A stretch of 9,040 nt of DNA from Candidatus Roizmanbacteria bacterium CG22_combo_CG10-13_8_21_14_all_34_12 (GTDB lineage Bacteria; Patescibacteriota; Microgenomatia; UBA1406; GWC2-37-13), in the NCBI GenBank assembly GCA_002786595.1, contig PCTC01000036.1, forward strand, positions 1 to 9,040, in the 5' to 3' direction. Both the position numbers and the translations under genes were made by a program. Shown in pieces: positions 1 to 5,494 of this stretch; position 1 is the stretch's first letter, and the number at the start of each line of letters is the position of its first letter. The notes under the pieces were generated by a model that was not told the origin of the DNA, made no database searches, and worked only from the letters and a program-made list of their open reading frames with translations.

Positions 1-1
1 C

Positions 2-451
2 AAAATTGCTCGAATAATTGTTATGTTTGTTGTTTCCTTAATCTTCCTGTCTGCGACGACAGATCCTTTAACGGTTAACAAGAGAATTGAACTGATAAAA
101 AATTCAATAACTATTATTATGCGCTACCCTATTCAGGGCGTTGGTTTAGGTAGTTATTTACTTGAACAGGCAAAATTTTCATCTAAATTTTATTTATTTT
201 TTAACCAGCCGGTTCATAATATATTTTTGCTATTTATTGCCGAGACAGGTCTAATTATTGGAGGATTTATTTTGTATCGATTAGTCGATTTATTGATACA
301 AAAACGACTAACAAAAGGTCAGTGGTTATTAATTTTTGTGATAATCTTTACAGGTTTTTTTGATCACTACTGGTTGACTTTGCAGCAAAACTTTCTACTG
401 ATGGGATTAGTTATGGGAGTGATTCTATCTCACGGTGTATCTGCAGATTAA
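2..451 (+). CDS. O-antigen ligase / Wzy-type polymerase family membrane protein, C-terminal part (5' truncated)
   Basis: The frame is open from base 2 to the TAA at 449-451, so the visible 149 residues are the C-terminal end of a protein that starts before the window. The first Met at 23 is probably internal. The visible part has the O-antigen ligase (Wzy_C) pattern: an R-x-P-x-x-GVGLGSY loop, then PVHN followed by a hydrophobic run and AETGL, then two further membrane segments. In WaaL-type ligases the His of an H-[NSQ]-x9-G motif is functionally important, and HN-x9-G is visible here. Proteins of this family join or polymerise lipid-linked glycans on the outer face of the cytoplasmic membrane. 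Ligase and polymerase members cannot be told apart from this fragment. Its 3' end overlaps the convergent gene on the other strand by 41 bp. Confidence 0.85.
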   Translation, partial: KIARIIVMFVVSLIFLSATTDPLTVNKRIELIKNSITIIMRYPIQGVGLGSYLLEQAKFSSKFYLFFNQPVHNIFLLFIAETGLIIGGFILYRLVDLLIQKRLTKGQWLLIFVIIFTGFFDHYWLTLQQNFLLMGLVMGVILSHGVSAD

Positions 452-959
452 GATCGGATAACTGCGTTAATGATTGATTTAATCCCTGTGGAAGAGTTTT
501 TATCAATTCTTCAATTAGCTCCTTGTGTTTAGCATTACTTAATTTTAAAGTTTCAACAAAACTGGAAGGAGCCTGAGCCCCCTGCTTTTTAGCGGATATT
601 AATAATCTTGGTATTTTAAGAAAATATTTTTCTCCCTTGACAAAAGTATCAATTGCTAATTGATTTTTCCCCTTTGAAGCAAGGACTAAAGACATAGAAG
701 CTCTTTTATCGGAATATAAAAGATAAAGCTCGGCCTTTTTTAAATTATCTCTGGTTAAAAAATCAGTGATTCTATCTCTAATAATTTTAGTTATATAGAG
801 AGGGCTGTCTGGAAGAAGTCCCGGATATGGTAAGTTATAAATAACTTTTTGTTGGGGAGTTTTGACTAATGTATCTGATGCTCCCAGGACAAAATATGTA
901 ACAAAGGGAACAAGTACGACGAAAGAAATTAGTAAGACATAACGCCCAAAATTCTTCAT
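411..959 (-). CDS. DUF5667-like secreted or membrane-anchored protein
   Basis: A 182-residue protein. Residues about 7-27 form one hydrophobic segment after a short basic N-terminus (MKNFGR), either a signal peptide or a membrane anchor, so the rest is probably extracytoplasmic. After it comes PYPGLLPDSPLY (45-55) and a long helical region rich in Lys, Glu and Leu. The P-G-x-L-x-x-SPLY start followed by helices with KKAELYLLYSDKR resembles DUF5667 proteins, which have no assigned reaction. I do not know its function. The ATG at 957-959 has no Shine-Dalgarno sequence but a TATAAT box lies 12 bases before it. The stop (411-413) lies inside the 3' end of the convergent ligase-like gene. A hairpin separates it from the upstream HU gene, which favours independent transcription. 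Confidence 0.75.
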   Translation of the reverse strand: MKNFGRYVLLISFVVLVPFVTYFVLGASDTLVKTPQQKVIYNLPYPGLLPDSPLYITKIIRDRITDFLTRDNLKKAELYLLYSDKRASMSLVLASKGKNQLAIDTFVKGEKYFLKIPRLLISAKKQGAQAPSSFVETLKLSNAKHKELIEELIKTLPQGLNQSLTQLSDLNLQIHREIESLP

Positions 960-971
960 AAGTATTCATTC

Positions 972-977
972 ATTATA
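972..977 (-). promoter_or_regulatory. Candidate -10 box for the DUF5667-like gene
   Basis: On the minus strand a perfect TATAAT lies 12 bases before the start codon at 959, between the HU terminator hairpin and the gene. No convincing -35 hexamer stands about 17 bases upstream, because that position falls in the hairpin loop and arm. If used, the leader would be only about five bases. Inferred from consensus only. Confidence 0.35.
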
Positions 978-982
978 CAACA

Positions 983-1019
983 AATCCCTCACCATAAGTA
1001 CCATAAATGGTGAGGGATT
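983..1019 (-). terminator. Hairpin after the HU gene, probable terminator
   Basis: A perfect 13-bp inverted repeat: AATCCCTCACCAT (983-995) pairs with ATGGTGAGGGATT (1007-1019) around an 11-base loop. It begins 8 bases beyond the HU stop codon. In HU's direction it is followed by only a weak T-rich stretch (TGTTGTATAAT), so it may terminate imperfectly or mainly protect the HU mRNA 3' end. Confidence 0.7.
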
Positions 1020-1027
1020 ATCCTAAA

Positions 1028-1300
1028 TCATTTAACCATTCTTTTCAAACTTTTTCCAGCGGTAAAACCTGGGGTTTTAGTGGCTGGGATTTGAATCTCG
1101 GCACCAGTTTGAGGATTTCTTCCTTTTCTGGCAGCTCGACGTCTAACCATAAAAGTACCAAATCCTGTCACGACGATTTTTTCTCCTCGCTTCATTGCAT
1201 CAGACATGGTGGAAAAAACTGTGTTGACGGAATCCTTGGCGGCTCTAGCTGTTAAACCAGCTTTCTTTGCTACTTGTGCGACTAAATCTGCTTTTGTCAT
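1028..1300 (-). CDS. HU family DNA-binding protein
   Basis: A complete 90-residue HU/IHF-type protein, the usual length of the family. The N-terminal half (MTKADLVAQVAKKAGLT, then further helices) is the helical dimerisation region. VTGFGTF at about 44-50 begins the beta saddle. GRNPQTG at 60-66 is the signature of the DNA-intercalating arm, with Pro63 as the intercalating proline, and the C-terminal GKSLKRMVK is typical. HU dimers bend and compact DNA with little sequence specificity and assist replication, recombination and repair. The ATG at 1298-1300 is supported by AGGTG seven bases upstream, the only clear Shine-Dalgarno in the window. The gene appears monocistronic, with its own consensus promoter and a following hairpin. 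HU-alpha, HU-beta and IHF subunits cannot be separated here, so no symbol is given. Confidence 0.96.
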   Translation of the reverse strand: MTKADLVAQVAKKAGLTARAAKDSVNTVFSTMSDAMKRGEKIVVTGFGTFMVRRRAARKGRNPQTGAEIQIPATKTPGFTAGKSLKRMVK

Positions 1301-1307
1301 TTAGTAT

Positions 1308-1312
1308 CACCT
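1308..1312 (-). promoter_or_regulatory. Shine-Dalgarno sequence of the HU gene
   Basis: AGGTG on the minus strand, seven bases before the ATG, is complementary to the CCTCC-type end of 16S rRNA. It stands out because most other starts in this window have no such sequence. Confidence 0.7.
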
Positions 1313-1359
1313 ACTTTCTTTTGACGAAAAACTTTTAAATGAGAATAAATTACAGTAAT

Positions 1360-1388
1360 AGATTAGTTGTTTTTTGGCTTCCTGTCAA
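1360..1388 (-). promoter_or_regulatory. Sigma70-type promoter of the HU gene
   Basis: On the minus strand TTGACA (1383-1388) is followed after exactly 17 bases by TAATCT (1360-1365), a strong housekeeping-type promoter. It predicts a leader of roughly 50 bases before the HU start. A weaker tandem candidate lies just upstream: TTGTTA (1412-1417), 17 bases, TATAGA (1389-1394). The small dyad ATTGTAACAAT (1408-1418) overlaps that upstream -35 and could be a regulator site, but nothing else supports this. Confidence 0.75.
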
Positions 1389-1453
1389 TCTATATTAAGA
1401 ATATCTTATTGTAACAATCTATATCAAATACAGGGCAATGGGACGAGGTAAAA

Positions 1454-1486
1454 TAGGGTCAGACCCTCGACGAGGGTCTGACCCTA
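1454..1486 (-). terminator. Nested palindrome after rny: probable terminator or REP-like element
   Basis: A perfect 16-bp inverted repeat centred on base 1470, starting 8 bases after the rny stop. Each half is itself palindromic: AGGGTCAGACCCT (1455-1467) and AGGGTCTGACCCT (1473-1485), separated by CGACG. The DNA or RNA can therefore fold as one long stem or as two short hairpins. In rny's direction the stem is followed by ATTTTACC, a short U run, compatible with intrinsic termination. The nested form is more typical of dispersed repeats than of a plain terminator. Confidence 0.65.
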
Positions 1487-1493
1487 GATAAAG

Positions 1494-2918
1494 TTAAATT
1501 TTAGTAGTTGCTTCGGCTCGGGTTTCACGGATGACAGTGACTTTAATTTGGCCTGGGAATACTTCAAATTTTTGTTCCAGTTCTTCTTTTATCTTTTCAG
1601 CTGTAATCAAAGCTTCGTCATCGGTGATTTCATCAGGTCTAACAATGACTCTTAGTTCCCGACCCGCTTGCAAGGCATAAGCTTCCTTAACACCTTTTTT
1701 TGTTTTGGCAATATCTTCAATTGTTTTAATCCGTTTAAGGTATTCACCAAAGTCTTCGTGACGAGCTCCGGGGCGTCCACCGGACACGGCATCGGCAATA
1801 TAGACAATCACTGCCTCAAGACTGGTAAAAGGAACATCCTCATGATGACTAGCCACACAGTCGATTACTTTTTGAGGAAAACGATTTTTTTTCAATACCT
1901 CAACTCCTAAATCAATATGAGAACCTTCTTTATCCGTGATAACTTTACCGATATCATGGAATAAACAACCTAGTTTAACTAAATTTACATCAAGTTTTAA
2001 TTCATGAGCCAAAGCAACTCCGATTCTTGTTTCTTCAAGAGTATGGGCAATCATATTTTGTCCATAAGAATAGCGGTATTTAAACCGGCCTAAAAGCTGG
2101 GTTAATTCAGTGGGTAAATTATAAACGCTGACGCTATGAGCTAATTCTTCACCAGCTTTGAAAATAATTTTGTCAACTTCTTCTCGGGTTTTTTTTACAA
2201 TTTCTTCAATTCTTTCCGGTTGAATCCGACCATCTTTAATTAATCGCTCCAGTGACATTCTGGCCACTTCACGACGAATAGCATCAAATGAAGATAATCG
2301 AATAACCTTTTCTTCTTCAAGGTCAACGTCAACGCCAGTTGCAATTTCAAAGGCTCTTATATTGCGGCCTTCTTTACCAATAATTCTACCTTTATAATCT
2401 TCACTGGGTAAATTAATGACAGATAATGTATATTCCGAAACATAGTCAATAGCTCCGTATCTGATTGCATCAACCAAAATTTGTTTAGCTTTATCGTCAG
2501 AGGTTAACTTAACTTCTTCTTCTGCTGACTTTATTTTTTTAGCCACTTCTCCTTTTAATTTATCTTCCCAACCGCTAAGCAATAGATCTTTAGCTTGATC
2601 TTTAGTTAGTCCGGCTATTTTTTCTAACTTCTGCAATAATTGATCCTTTTTTGTTTCCAGTTCTTTTTTAATGGATTCAACATTATTTTTTAGATCTTGG
2701 ACGGACTGTTTTTCCCGGTTAATTACATTATCTTTTTCCTCGATTTGCTCTTCACGATGGGCTAATCTTTTTTCTACTTCAATGGCATCAGTGGCAATCT
2801 TTCTTGCCTCTTCCTGGGCTTTAAAAGTAATGGTTTGCGCCTCAGTTCGGGCTTTAACTAACAGTTCGTCTCTTTCTTTCTTTAGCGAAGTAAATTTCTT
2901 AAAAAATTTTATTAACAT
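1494..2918 (-). CDS. rny: Ribonuclease Y (endoribonuclease, KH-HD), without a transmembrane anchor
   Basis: A 474-residue RNase Y, which initiates mRNA decay by endonucleolytic cleavage. Residues about 10-135 are charged and heptad-like, the coiled-coil region. The KH domain follows, with the GKEG loop at 181-184 inside RIIGKEGRNIR. The metal-dependent HD domain spans about 288-395: His292, the H321-D322 pair in LFHDIGK, His358-His359 and Asp376. The C-terminal ALQAGRELRVIV and PGQIKVTVIRETR blocks are diagnostic. Known family members are about 520 residues and begin with a membrane helix; here the protein begins MLIKFFKKFTSLKKERDELL. An in-frame stop (TAA, 2925-2927) lies three codons before the ATG, so no N-terminal extension is possible in this frame. 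No Shine-Dalgarno is visible. A heptamer repeat array lies upstream. A TTGACA at 3022-3027 has no matching -10, so the promoter is unclear. Confidence 0.95.
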   Translation of the reverse strand: MLIKFFKKFTSLKKERDELLVKARTEAQTITFKAQEEARKIATDAIEVEKRLAHREEQIEEKDNVINREKQSVQDLKNNVESIKKELETKKDQLLQKLEKIAGLTKDQAKDLLLSGWEDKLKGEVAKKIKSAEEEVKLTSDDKAKQILVDAIRYGAIDYVSEYTLSVINLPSEDYKGRIIGKEGRNIRAFEIATGVDVDLEEEKVIRLSSFDAIRREVARMSLERLIKDGRIQPERIEEIVKKTREEVDKIIFKAGEELAHSVSVYNLPTELTQLLGRFKYRYSYGQNMIAHTLEETRIGVALAHELKLDVNLVKLGCLFHDIGKVITDKEGSHIDLGVEVLKKNRFPQKVIDCVASHHEDVPFTSLEAVIVYIADAVSGGRPGARHEDFGEYLKRIKTIEDIAKTKKGVKEAYALQAGRELRVIVRPDEITDDEALITAEKIKEELEQKFEVFPGQIKVTVIRETRAEATTKI

Positions 2919-2949
2919 AGGAATTTATATGAAGCCTGGAGAAGAAAAT

Positions 2950-2997
2950 ATCAAAGATTAAAGATCAAAAATCAAAATCACAAATTAAAAATCAAAG
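2950..2997. repeat. Degenerate heptamer tandem array upstream of rny
   Basis: Reading the plus strand, seven units follow each other: ATCAAAG, ATTAAAG, ATCAAAA, ATCAAAA, TCACAA, ATTAAAA, ATCAAAG. All are 7 bases except one 6-base unit. The array lies 32 bases before the rny start codon and so probably in or near its leader. No coding capacity or strong secondary structure is seen. The rest of the gap to the toxin gene (2998-3114) is plain A/T-rich DNA without a recognisable signal. Confidence 0.65.
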
Positions 2998-3114
2998 AGG
3001 AAACGAGAAAATTTGTGTTTTTGTCAATCATTTTTTGAAATTAATAATTAATATTTAACTTTTATAACTCCAAGCAATTTCTAATGAGGACATTTTACTC
3101 TTTTTTTTAAAAAA

Positions 3115-3546
3115 CTACAAATTGATTTTTTCAAGAAATTCTTTTGGTGTAAGAGCTTTTATTTCTTTAAATTTTTTAAATCCATGATCATAAGTAATAA
3201 TTATTGGAATTTTATTTTCGATACAGGCAGCTATGTGAAGCGAATCTCTACTATCGCTAGTTGGGTGTTTAGCAACTAAATTCAAATAAAAGTTAATGGC
3301 TTTCTTATTAATTGATAATAATTCTTCTATTATCTCAAAAATTTTTTCTGTGGTTTTTAATCCGTAACCAAGTTTTTTTGTTTTTAATGCAACATAAATA
3401 ACTTCTTGGATAGTTTCGGTTGAAGTTAAAATCAATATGTTATTTTTTTTCAGATACTTTACTAATATAATCGATTCAGAATAAAAAGAAGAATTTTCAT
3501 TAGAAATATATAGGAATATATTAGTGTCAATATATACAGAATTCAT
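3115..3546 (-). CDS. PIN-domain ribonuclease toxin (VapC-like)
   Basis: A 143-residue single-domain PIN protein, the normal size of VapC-type toxins. The acidic metal-binding residues are in the expected order: Asp7 in VYIDTNIFLY, Glu48 in TIQEVIY, Asp101 in SRDSLHIAACIE and Asp120 in IIITYDHGFKKF. TPKEFL near the C-terminus is also typical. PIN toxins cut RNA, often tRNA or rRNA, when freed from their antitoxin; the target here cannot be predicted. The start ATG overlaps the antitoxin stop as ATGA (3543-3546), implying translational coupling and balanced synthesis. The gene is much more AT-rich than recA nearby (one sampled 60-base line is about 17% GC), consistent with horizontal acquisition. 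No clear terminator follows; only an A/T run (TTTTTTAAAAAA) lies near 3103-3114. Confidence 0.88.
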   Translation of the reverse strand: MNSVYIDTNIFLYISNENSSFYSESIILVKYLKKNNILILTSTETIQEVIYVALKTKKLGYGLKTTEKIFEIIEELLSINKKAINFYLNLVAKHPTSDSRDSLHIAACIENKIPIIITYDHGFKKFKEIKALTPKEFLEKINL

Positions 3547-3803
3547 ATTTTTATTTCGTGCCTTGTAGAAAGAATTTTATTTATTTTTTTAATTGAAAGG
3601 ATTGGCATATGTATTTCTCCCATTTCTTTTAAAATTTTATTAATATTTTTTTCTTTCTTTTTTTCCTTTATTACTGTCATTTTGAATCTAACACTATTGT
3701 TCTTTCTTGTCACGATTGGTTCTTTTCCCTCTTCAGCCATGCGAAGAAGCTCAAAAAAATTTTGCCGAGCTTCGGTAGCAGTGAAAACGATTTGGTCAAC
3801 CAT
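3543..3803 (-). CDS. Phd/YefM-family antitoxin
   Basis: An 86-residue protein directly upstream of the PIN toxin. Residues about 7-45 (TATEARQNFFELLRMAEEG, then EPIVTRKN) match the Phd/YefM DNA-binding fold: T-x-x-E-A-R-x-x-F, a helix, then a beta strand with PI-x-x-T/S-R/K. The C-terminal part is Lys- and Ile-rich and probably binds and blocks the toxin. Such antitoxins also repress their own operon together with the toxin. The ATG at 3801-3803 is preceded directly by twin TGTACA palindromes, with no room for a Shine-Dalgarno, so translation is probably leaderless. The stop TGA overlaps the toxin ATG. A Phd/YefM-type antitoxin with a PIN toxin is a mix-and-match pairing known in toxin-antitoxin systems. 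Confidence 0.85.
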   Translation of the reverse strand: MVDQIVFTATEARQNFFELLRMAEEGKEPIVTRKNNSVRFKMTVIKEKKKEKNINKILKEMGEIHMPILSIKKINKILSTRHEIKI

Positions 3804-3820
3804 ATGTACATAATGTACAT
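3804..3820. promoter_or_regulatory. Twin TGTACA operator of the toxin-antitoxin operon
   Basis: Two perfect 8-bp palindromes, ATGTACAT (3804-3811) and ATGTACAT (3813-3820), are separated by one base and abut the antitoxin start codon. TGTACA is the core of the E. coli YefM-YoeB operator palindromes, and this antitoxin is of the same superfamily. Autoregulation is therefore a strong inference. The palindromes cover the predicted -10 box and transcription start. Confidence 0.75.
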
Positions 3821-3840
3821 CGGCGCAATCTATTTGTCAA
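3812..3840 (-). promoter_or_regulatory. Toxin-antitoxin operon promoter
   Basis: On the minus strand TTGACA (3835-3840) is followed after 17 bases by TACATT (3812-3817), which matches the -10 consensus at four of six positions. The -35 hexamer contains the recX stop codon TGA (3837-3839). The predicted start of transcription is about one base before the antitoxin ATG, implying a leaderless mRNA. Confidence 0.65.
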
Positions 3841-4310
3841 GAGAAAATTAATTTTTCAATTATTTTTCGACAAACGTCAAAACCAAATCCTCTTCTCTGT
3901 AAAAAAGACATTGCTTTTTTGTAGCGTTTTTGCTTCGGAAGAATCTTTAATCTGTCCCAACGCCCAGCCAAAGCTTTTTTAGCAAATTCTTCTTCATTGA
4001 TTTCGGTATTGGAAAAATACTCATCAACTAATGCTTTATCAACGCCAAACCGGTAGAGTTCCTGTTTGATTGCGTAAACCCCCTTAACTTTAGTGGCCGT
4101 CCTTGACCTGACTAAATAATCAATAAATGCTTTGTCATCAAGAAATTTGAGTTCGATCAAATGATCTATGATTTTATCAACCGCTTCGTGGGACCAGTGG
4201 GTTGTTCTCACCTTTTTATAAAGGTGTTCACGGGTTTCTTTGATAGTTCTGGGGCGAAATTTAAGATAGAAAAAAGCTATGTTTAGGAGAGAGATTAAAT
4301 CGTCATCCAT
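3837..4310 (-). CDS. recX: RecX family regulatory protein
   Basis: A 157-residue, all-helical basic protein of RecX type, a normal length for the family. Family marks in order are LLNIAFFYLKFRPRTIKETREHLYKK (about 8-33), then IIDHLIELKFLDDKAFIDYLVRSR (about 47-70) and KVKGVYAIKQELYRFGVD, then a third repeat ending in KAMSFLQRRGFGFDVCRKIIEKL. These are the tandem three-helix repeats of RecX. RecX binds in the groove of RecA filaments and limits their extension and activity. It lies downstream of recA on the same strand, separated by 131 bases that contain a large inverted heptamer array. No Shine-Dalgarno or convincing own promoter precedes the ATG, so read-through from recA is likely. Confidence 0.92.
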   Translation of the reverse strand: MDDDLISLLNIAFFYLKFRPRTIKETREHLYKKVRTTHWSHEAVDKIIDHLIELKFLDDKAFIDYLVRSRTATKVKGVYAIKQELYRFGVDKALVDEYFSNTEINEEEFAKKALAGRWDRLKILPKQKRYKKAMSFLQRRGFGFDVCRKIIEKLIFS

Positions 4311-4321
4311 AATTATTGGAC

Positions 4322-4437
4322 GATAGGAGATAGAATATAGAAAATAGGGGTTGAAAATAGAAGGTTGAAGATAGATTTATCCACCTTCTATCTTCTAACT
4401 TCTACTACTATCGTCTATCATCAATTATCTACCGTCT
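4322..4437. repeat. Head-to-head inverted heptamer arrays filling the recA-recX gap
   Basis: The left arm (4322-4377) is eight consecutive 7-base units: GATAGGA, GATAGAA, TATAGAA, AATAGGG, GTTGAAA, ATAGAAG, GTTGAAG, ATAGATT. The right arm (4383-4437) is the reverse-complement class, also eight units: ACCTTCT, ATCTTCT, AACTTCT, ACTACT (6 bases), ATCGTCT, ATCATCA, ATTATCT, ACCGTCT. The inner parts pair as a hairpin: 4359-4375 with 4387-4403 matches at 15 of 17 positions around an 11-base loop. The outer ends also share CGATAG (4321-4326) and CTATCG (4408-4413). The element begins just after the recA stop and so could act as an attenuating 3' structure between recA and recX. Confidence 0.7.
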
Positions 4438-4441
4438 GTTT

Positions 4442-5425
4442 TTATTTTTTAATTAACTGCTTCAAAATCTGCTCTCTCACCTTACTATCTTTCATCAAAA
4501 TCTCTTTCACTTCCTCTTTTCCATGGCCTAAAACCTTATCATTATATTTGATAAATGAACCGCTTTTAACTAAAAGCCCAGCATTAATGGCGGCATCGAT
4601 TATCCCCTCCTCTTTATCAATACCTGTTGAAACAATAACAACCTCAGCTTCTTTAAAAGGAGGAGCCACTTTATTTTTTATAACCTTAACCCTAATTCTT
4701 GCTCCGTAAACCATATTGTTCTTTTTTAAAGTCTCAATCTTGCGGACATCCATTCGAATACTACAGTAAAATTTAAGTGCTAAGCCGCCCGGTGTGGTCT
4801 CCGGATTACCAAAGAAAACTCCAATTTTTTGTCTTAATTGATTTGTAAAAACAATTGTTGTCTTTGATTTAGAAACAATTCCAGTTAATTTTCTCAAGGC
4901 TTGAGACATTAAACGAGCCTGAAGTCCCATCTGAGAATCGCCCATCTCTCCCTCAATCTCGGCACGTGGTACAAGAGCGGCGACGGAGTCAACTACGATT
5001 AAATCAATTCCACCTGACCTAACCAGTGTTTCAGTAATCTCTAATGCTTGTTCTCCAGTGTCAGGCTGAGAAACTAAAAGATCCTCGAGTTTTACTCCAA
5101 GTATTTTTGCCCAAGCGGGGTCGAGTGCATGTTCAGCATCGATAAAAGCGGCTACTCCTCCAGCTTTCTGAGCTTCGGCGATCAAAGACAAACAAACAGT
5201 AGTTTTTCCGGCTGCCTCCGGTCCAAAGATTTCAATAATTCTTCCTCTAGGAATTCCACCAACTCCAAGAGCAGTATCTAAAGTGGGAATACCAGTTGAT
5301 ATCACATCAACTGGAACGACAGTAGATTGTCCTAATCTCATAATTGATCCTCGACCGAACTGTTTTTGAATCGCATCAATCGCTGTTGTTACCGCCTGTC
5401 TTTTCTCCGCATCTTGTGATTTCAT
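4442..5425 (-). CDS. recA: Recombinase A
   Basis: A 327-residue RecA, the ATP-dependent strand-exchange protein of homologous recombination. Visible marks are [10 protein letters not shown] (23-32), Walker [10 protein letters not shown] (68-76; GPESSGKTT is usual), the catalytic Glu98 in [10 protein letters not shown], Walker [11 protein letters not shown] ending near 151 with Asp146, and [15 protein letters not shown] (166-180). The loop-2 block follows: [18 protein letters not shown] and then PGG, where TGG is usual. [11 protein letters not shown] (251-261) follows. The C-terminal domain carries SGSFIKYN where SGAWYSY is typical. The protein ends in basic residues (LKQLIKK), lacking the acidic tail that restrains E. 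coli RecA (353 residues). The ATG at 5423-5425 has no Shine-Dalgarno. It has its own promoter after the UbiA gene and recX downstream. Confidence 0.98.
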   Translation of the reverse strand: MKSQDAEKRQAVTTAIDAIQKQFGRGSIMRLGQSTVVPVDVISTGIPTLDTALGVGGIPRGRIIEIFGPEAAGKTTVCLSLIAEAQKAGGVAAFIDAEHALDPAWAKILGVKLEDLLVSQPDTGEQALEITETLVRSGGIDLIVVDSVAALVPRAEIEGEMGDSQMGLQARLMSQALRKLTGIVSKSKTTIVFTNQLRQKIGVFFGNPETTPGGLALKFYCSIRMDVRKIETLKKNNMVYGARIRVKVIKNKVAPPFKEAEVVIVSTGIDKEEGIIDAAINAGLLVKSGSFIKYNDKVLGHGKEEVKEILMKDSKVREQILKQLIKK

Positions 5426-5439
5426 ATAAATTTTATAAA

Positions 5440-5458
5440 AATTATAATAGTTATAATT
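5440..5458. promoter_or_regulatory. AT-rich dyad at the recA promoter, possible operator
   Basis: AATTATAA (5440-5447) and TTATAATT (5451-5458) form a perfect 8-bp dyad with a 3-base spacer. The dyad overlaps the downstream edge of the predicted recA -10 box, a suitable place for a repressor. It does not match the Gram-positive or E. coli LexA boxes, and AT-rich dyads arise easily by chance. Confidence 0.3.
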
Positions 5459-5483
5459 ATTATGTTTTGCCAGCGTTTGTCAA
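5456..5483 (-). promoter_or_regulatory. recA promoter
   Basis: On the minus strand TTGACA (5478-5483) is followed after 16 bases by AATAAT (5456-5461), five of six to the -10 consensus. It starts 11 bases beyond the UbiA stop codon, so recA can be transcribed independently. The leader would be about 25 bases. Further TATAAT-like boxes at 5441-5446 and 5432-5437 lack a -35 partner. Confidence 0.6.
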
Positions 5484-5494
5484 CCGCTTATAAC

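Noticed and set aside
1007..1255. Plus-strand open frame of 82 codons antisense to the HU gene
   Set aside because: It lies fully across a certain HU gene, has a Ser/Gly-rich low-complexity translation, and has no promoter or ribosome site of its own.
1668..1910. Plus-strand open frame antisense to the HD-domain part of rny
   Set aside because: It is a shadow of the conserved rny codons and has no family features.
2671..2961. Plus-strand open frame antisense to the rny coiled-coil region
   Set aside because: Its Ser/Leu/Phe-rich translation is the expected mirror of Lys/Glu-rich coiled-coil codons.
2950..2997. CRISPR-like array
   Set aside because: The units are contiguous 7-mers with no spacers. 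The same holds for 4322-4437 and 7672-7706.
3022..3027. Minus-strand TTGACA as a -35 box for rny
   Set aside because: No -10-like hexamer occurs 15-19 bases downstream; that position reads CTCGTTTCC.
3543..3839. UGA recoded as glycine, as in some CPR lineages
   Set aside because: TGA ends recX and the antitoxin at sensible points, and no conserved motif in the window needs UGA read as Gly.
4365..4709. Plus-strand open frame starting in the recA-recX repeat and antisense to recA
   Set aside because: It covers conserved recA sequence and has no independent start signals.
5474..5489. AGCG/CGCT inverted repeat around the recA -35 as an SOS box
   Set aside because: The arms are only 4 bp and match no known LexA operator.
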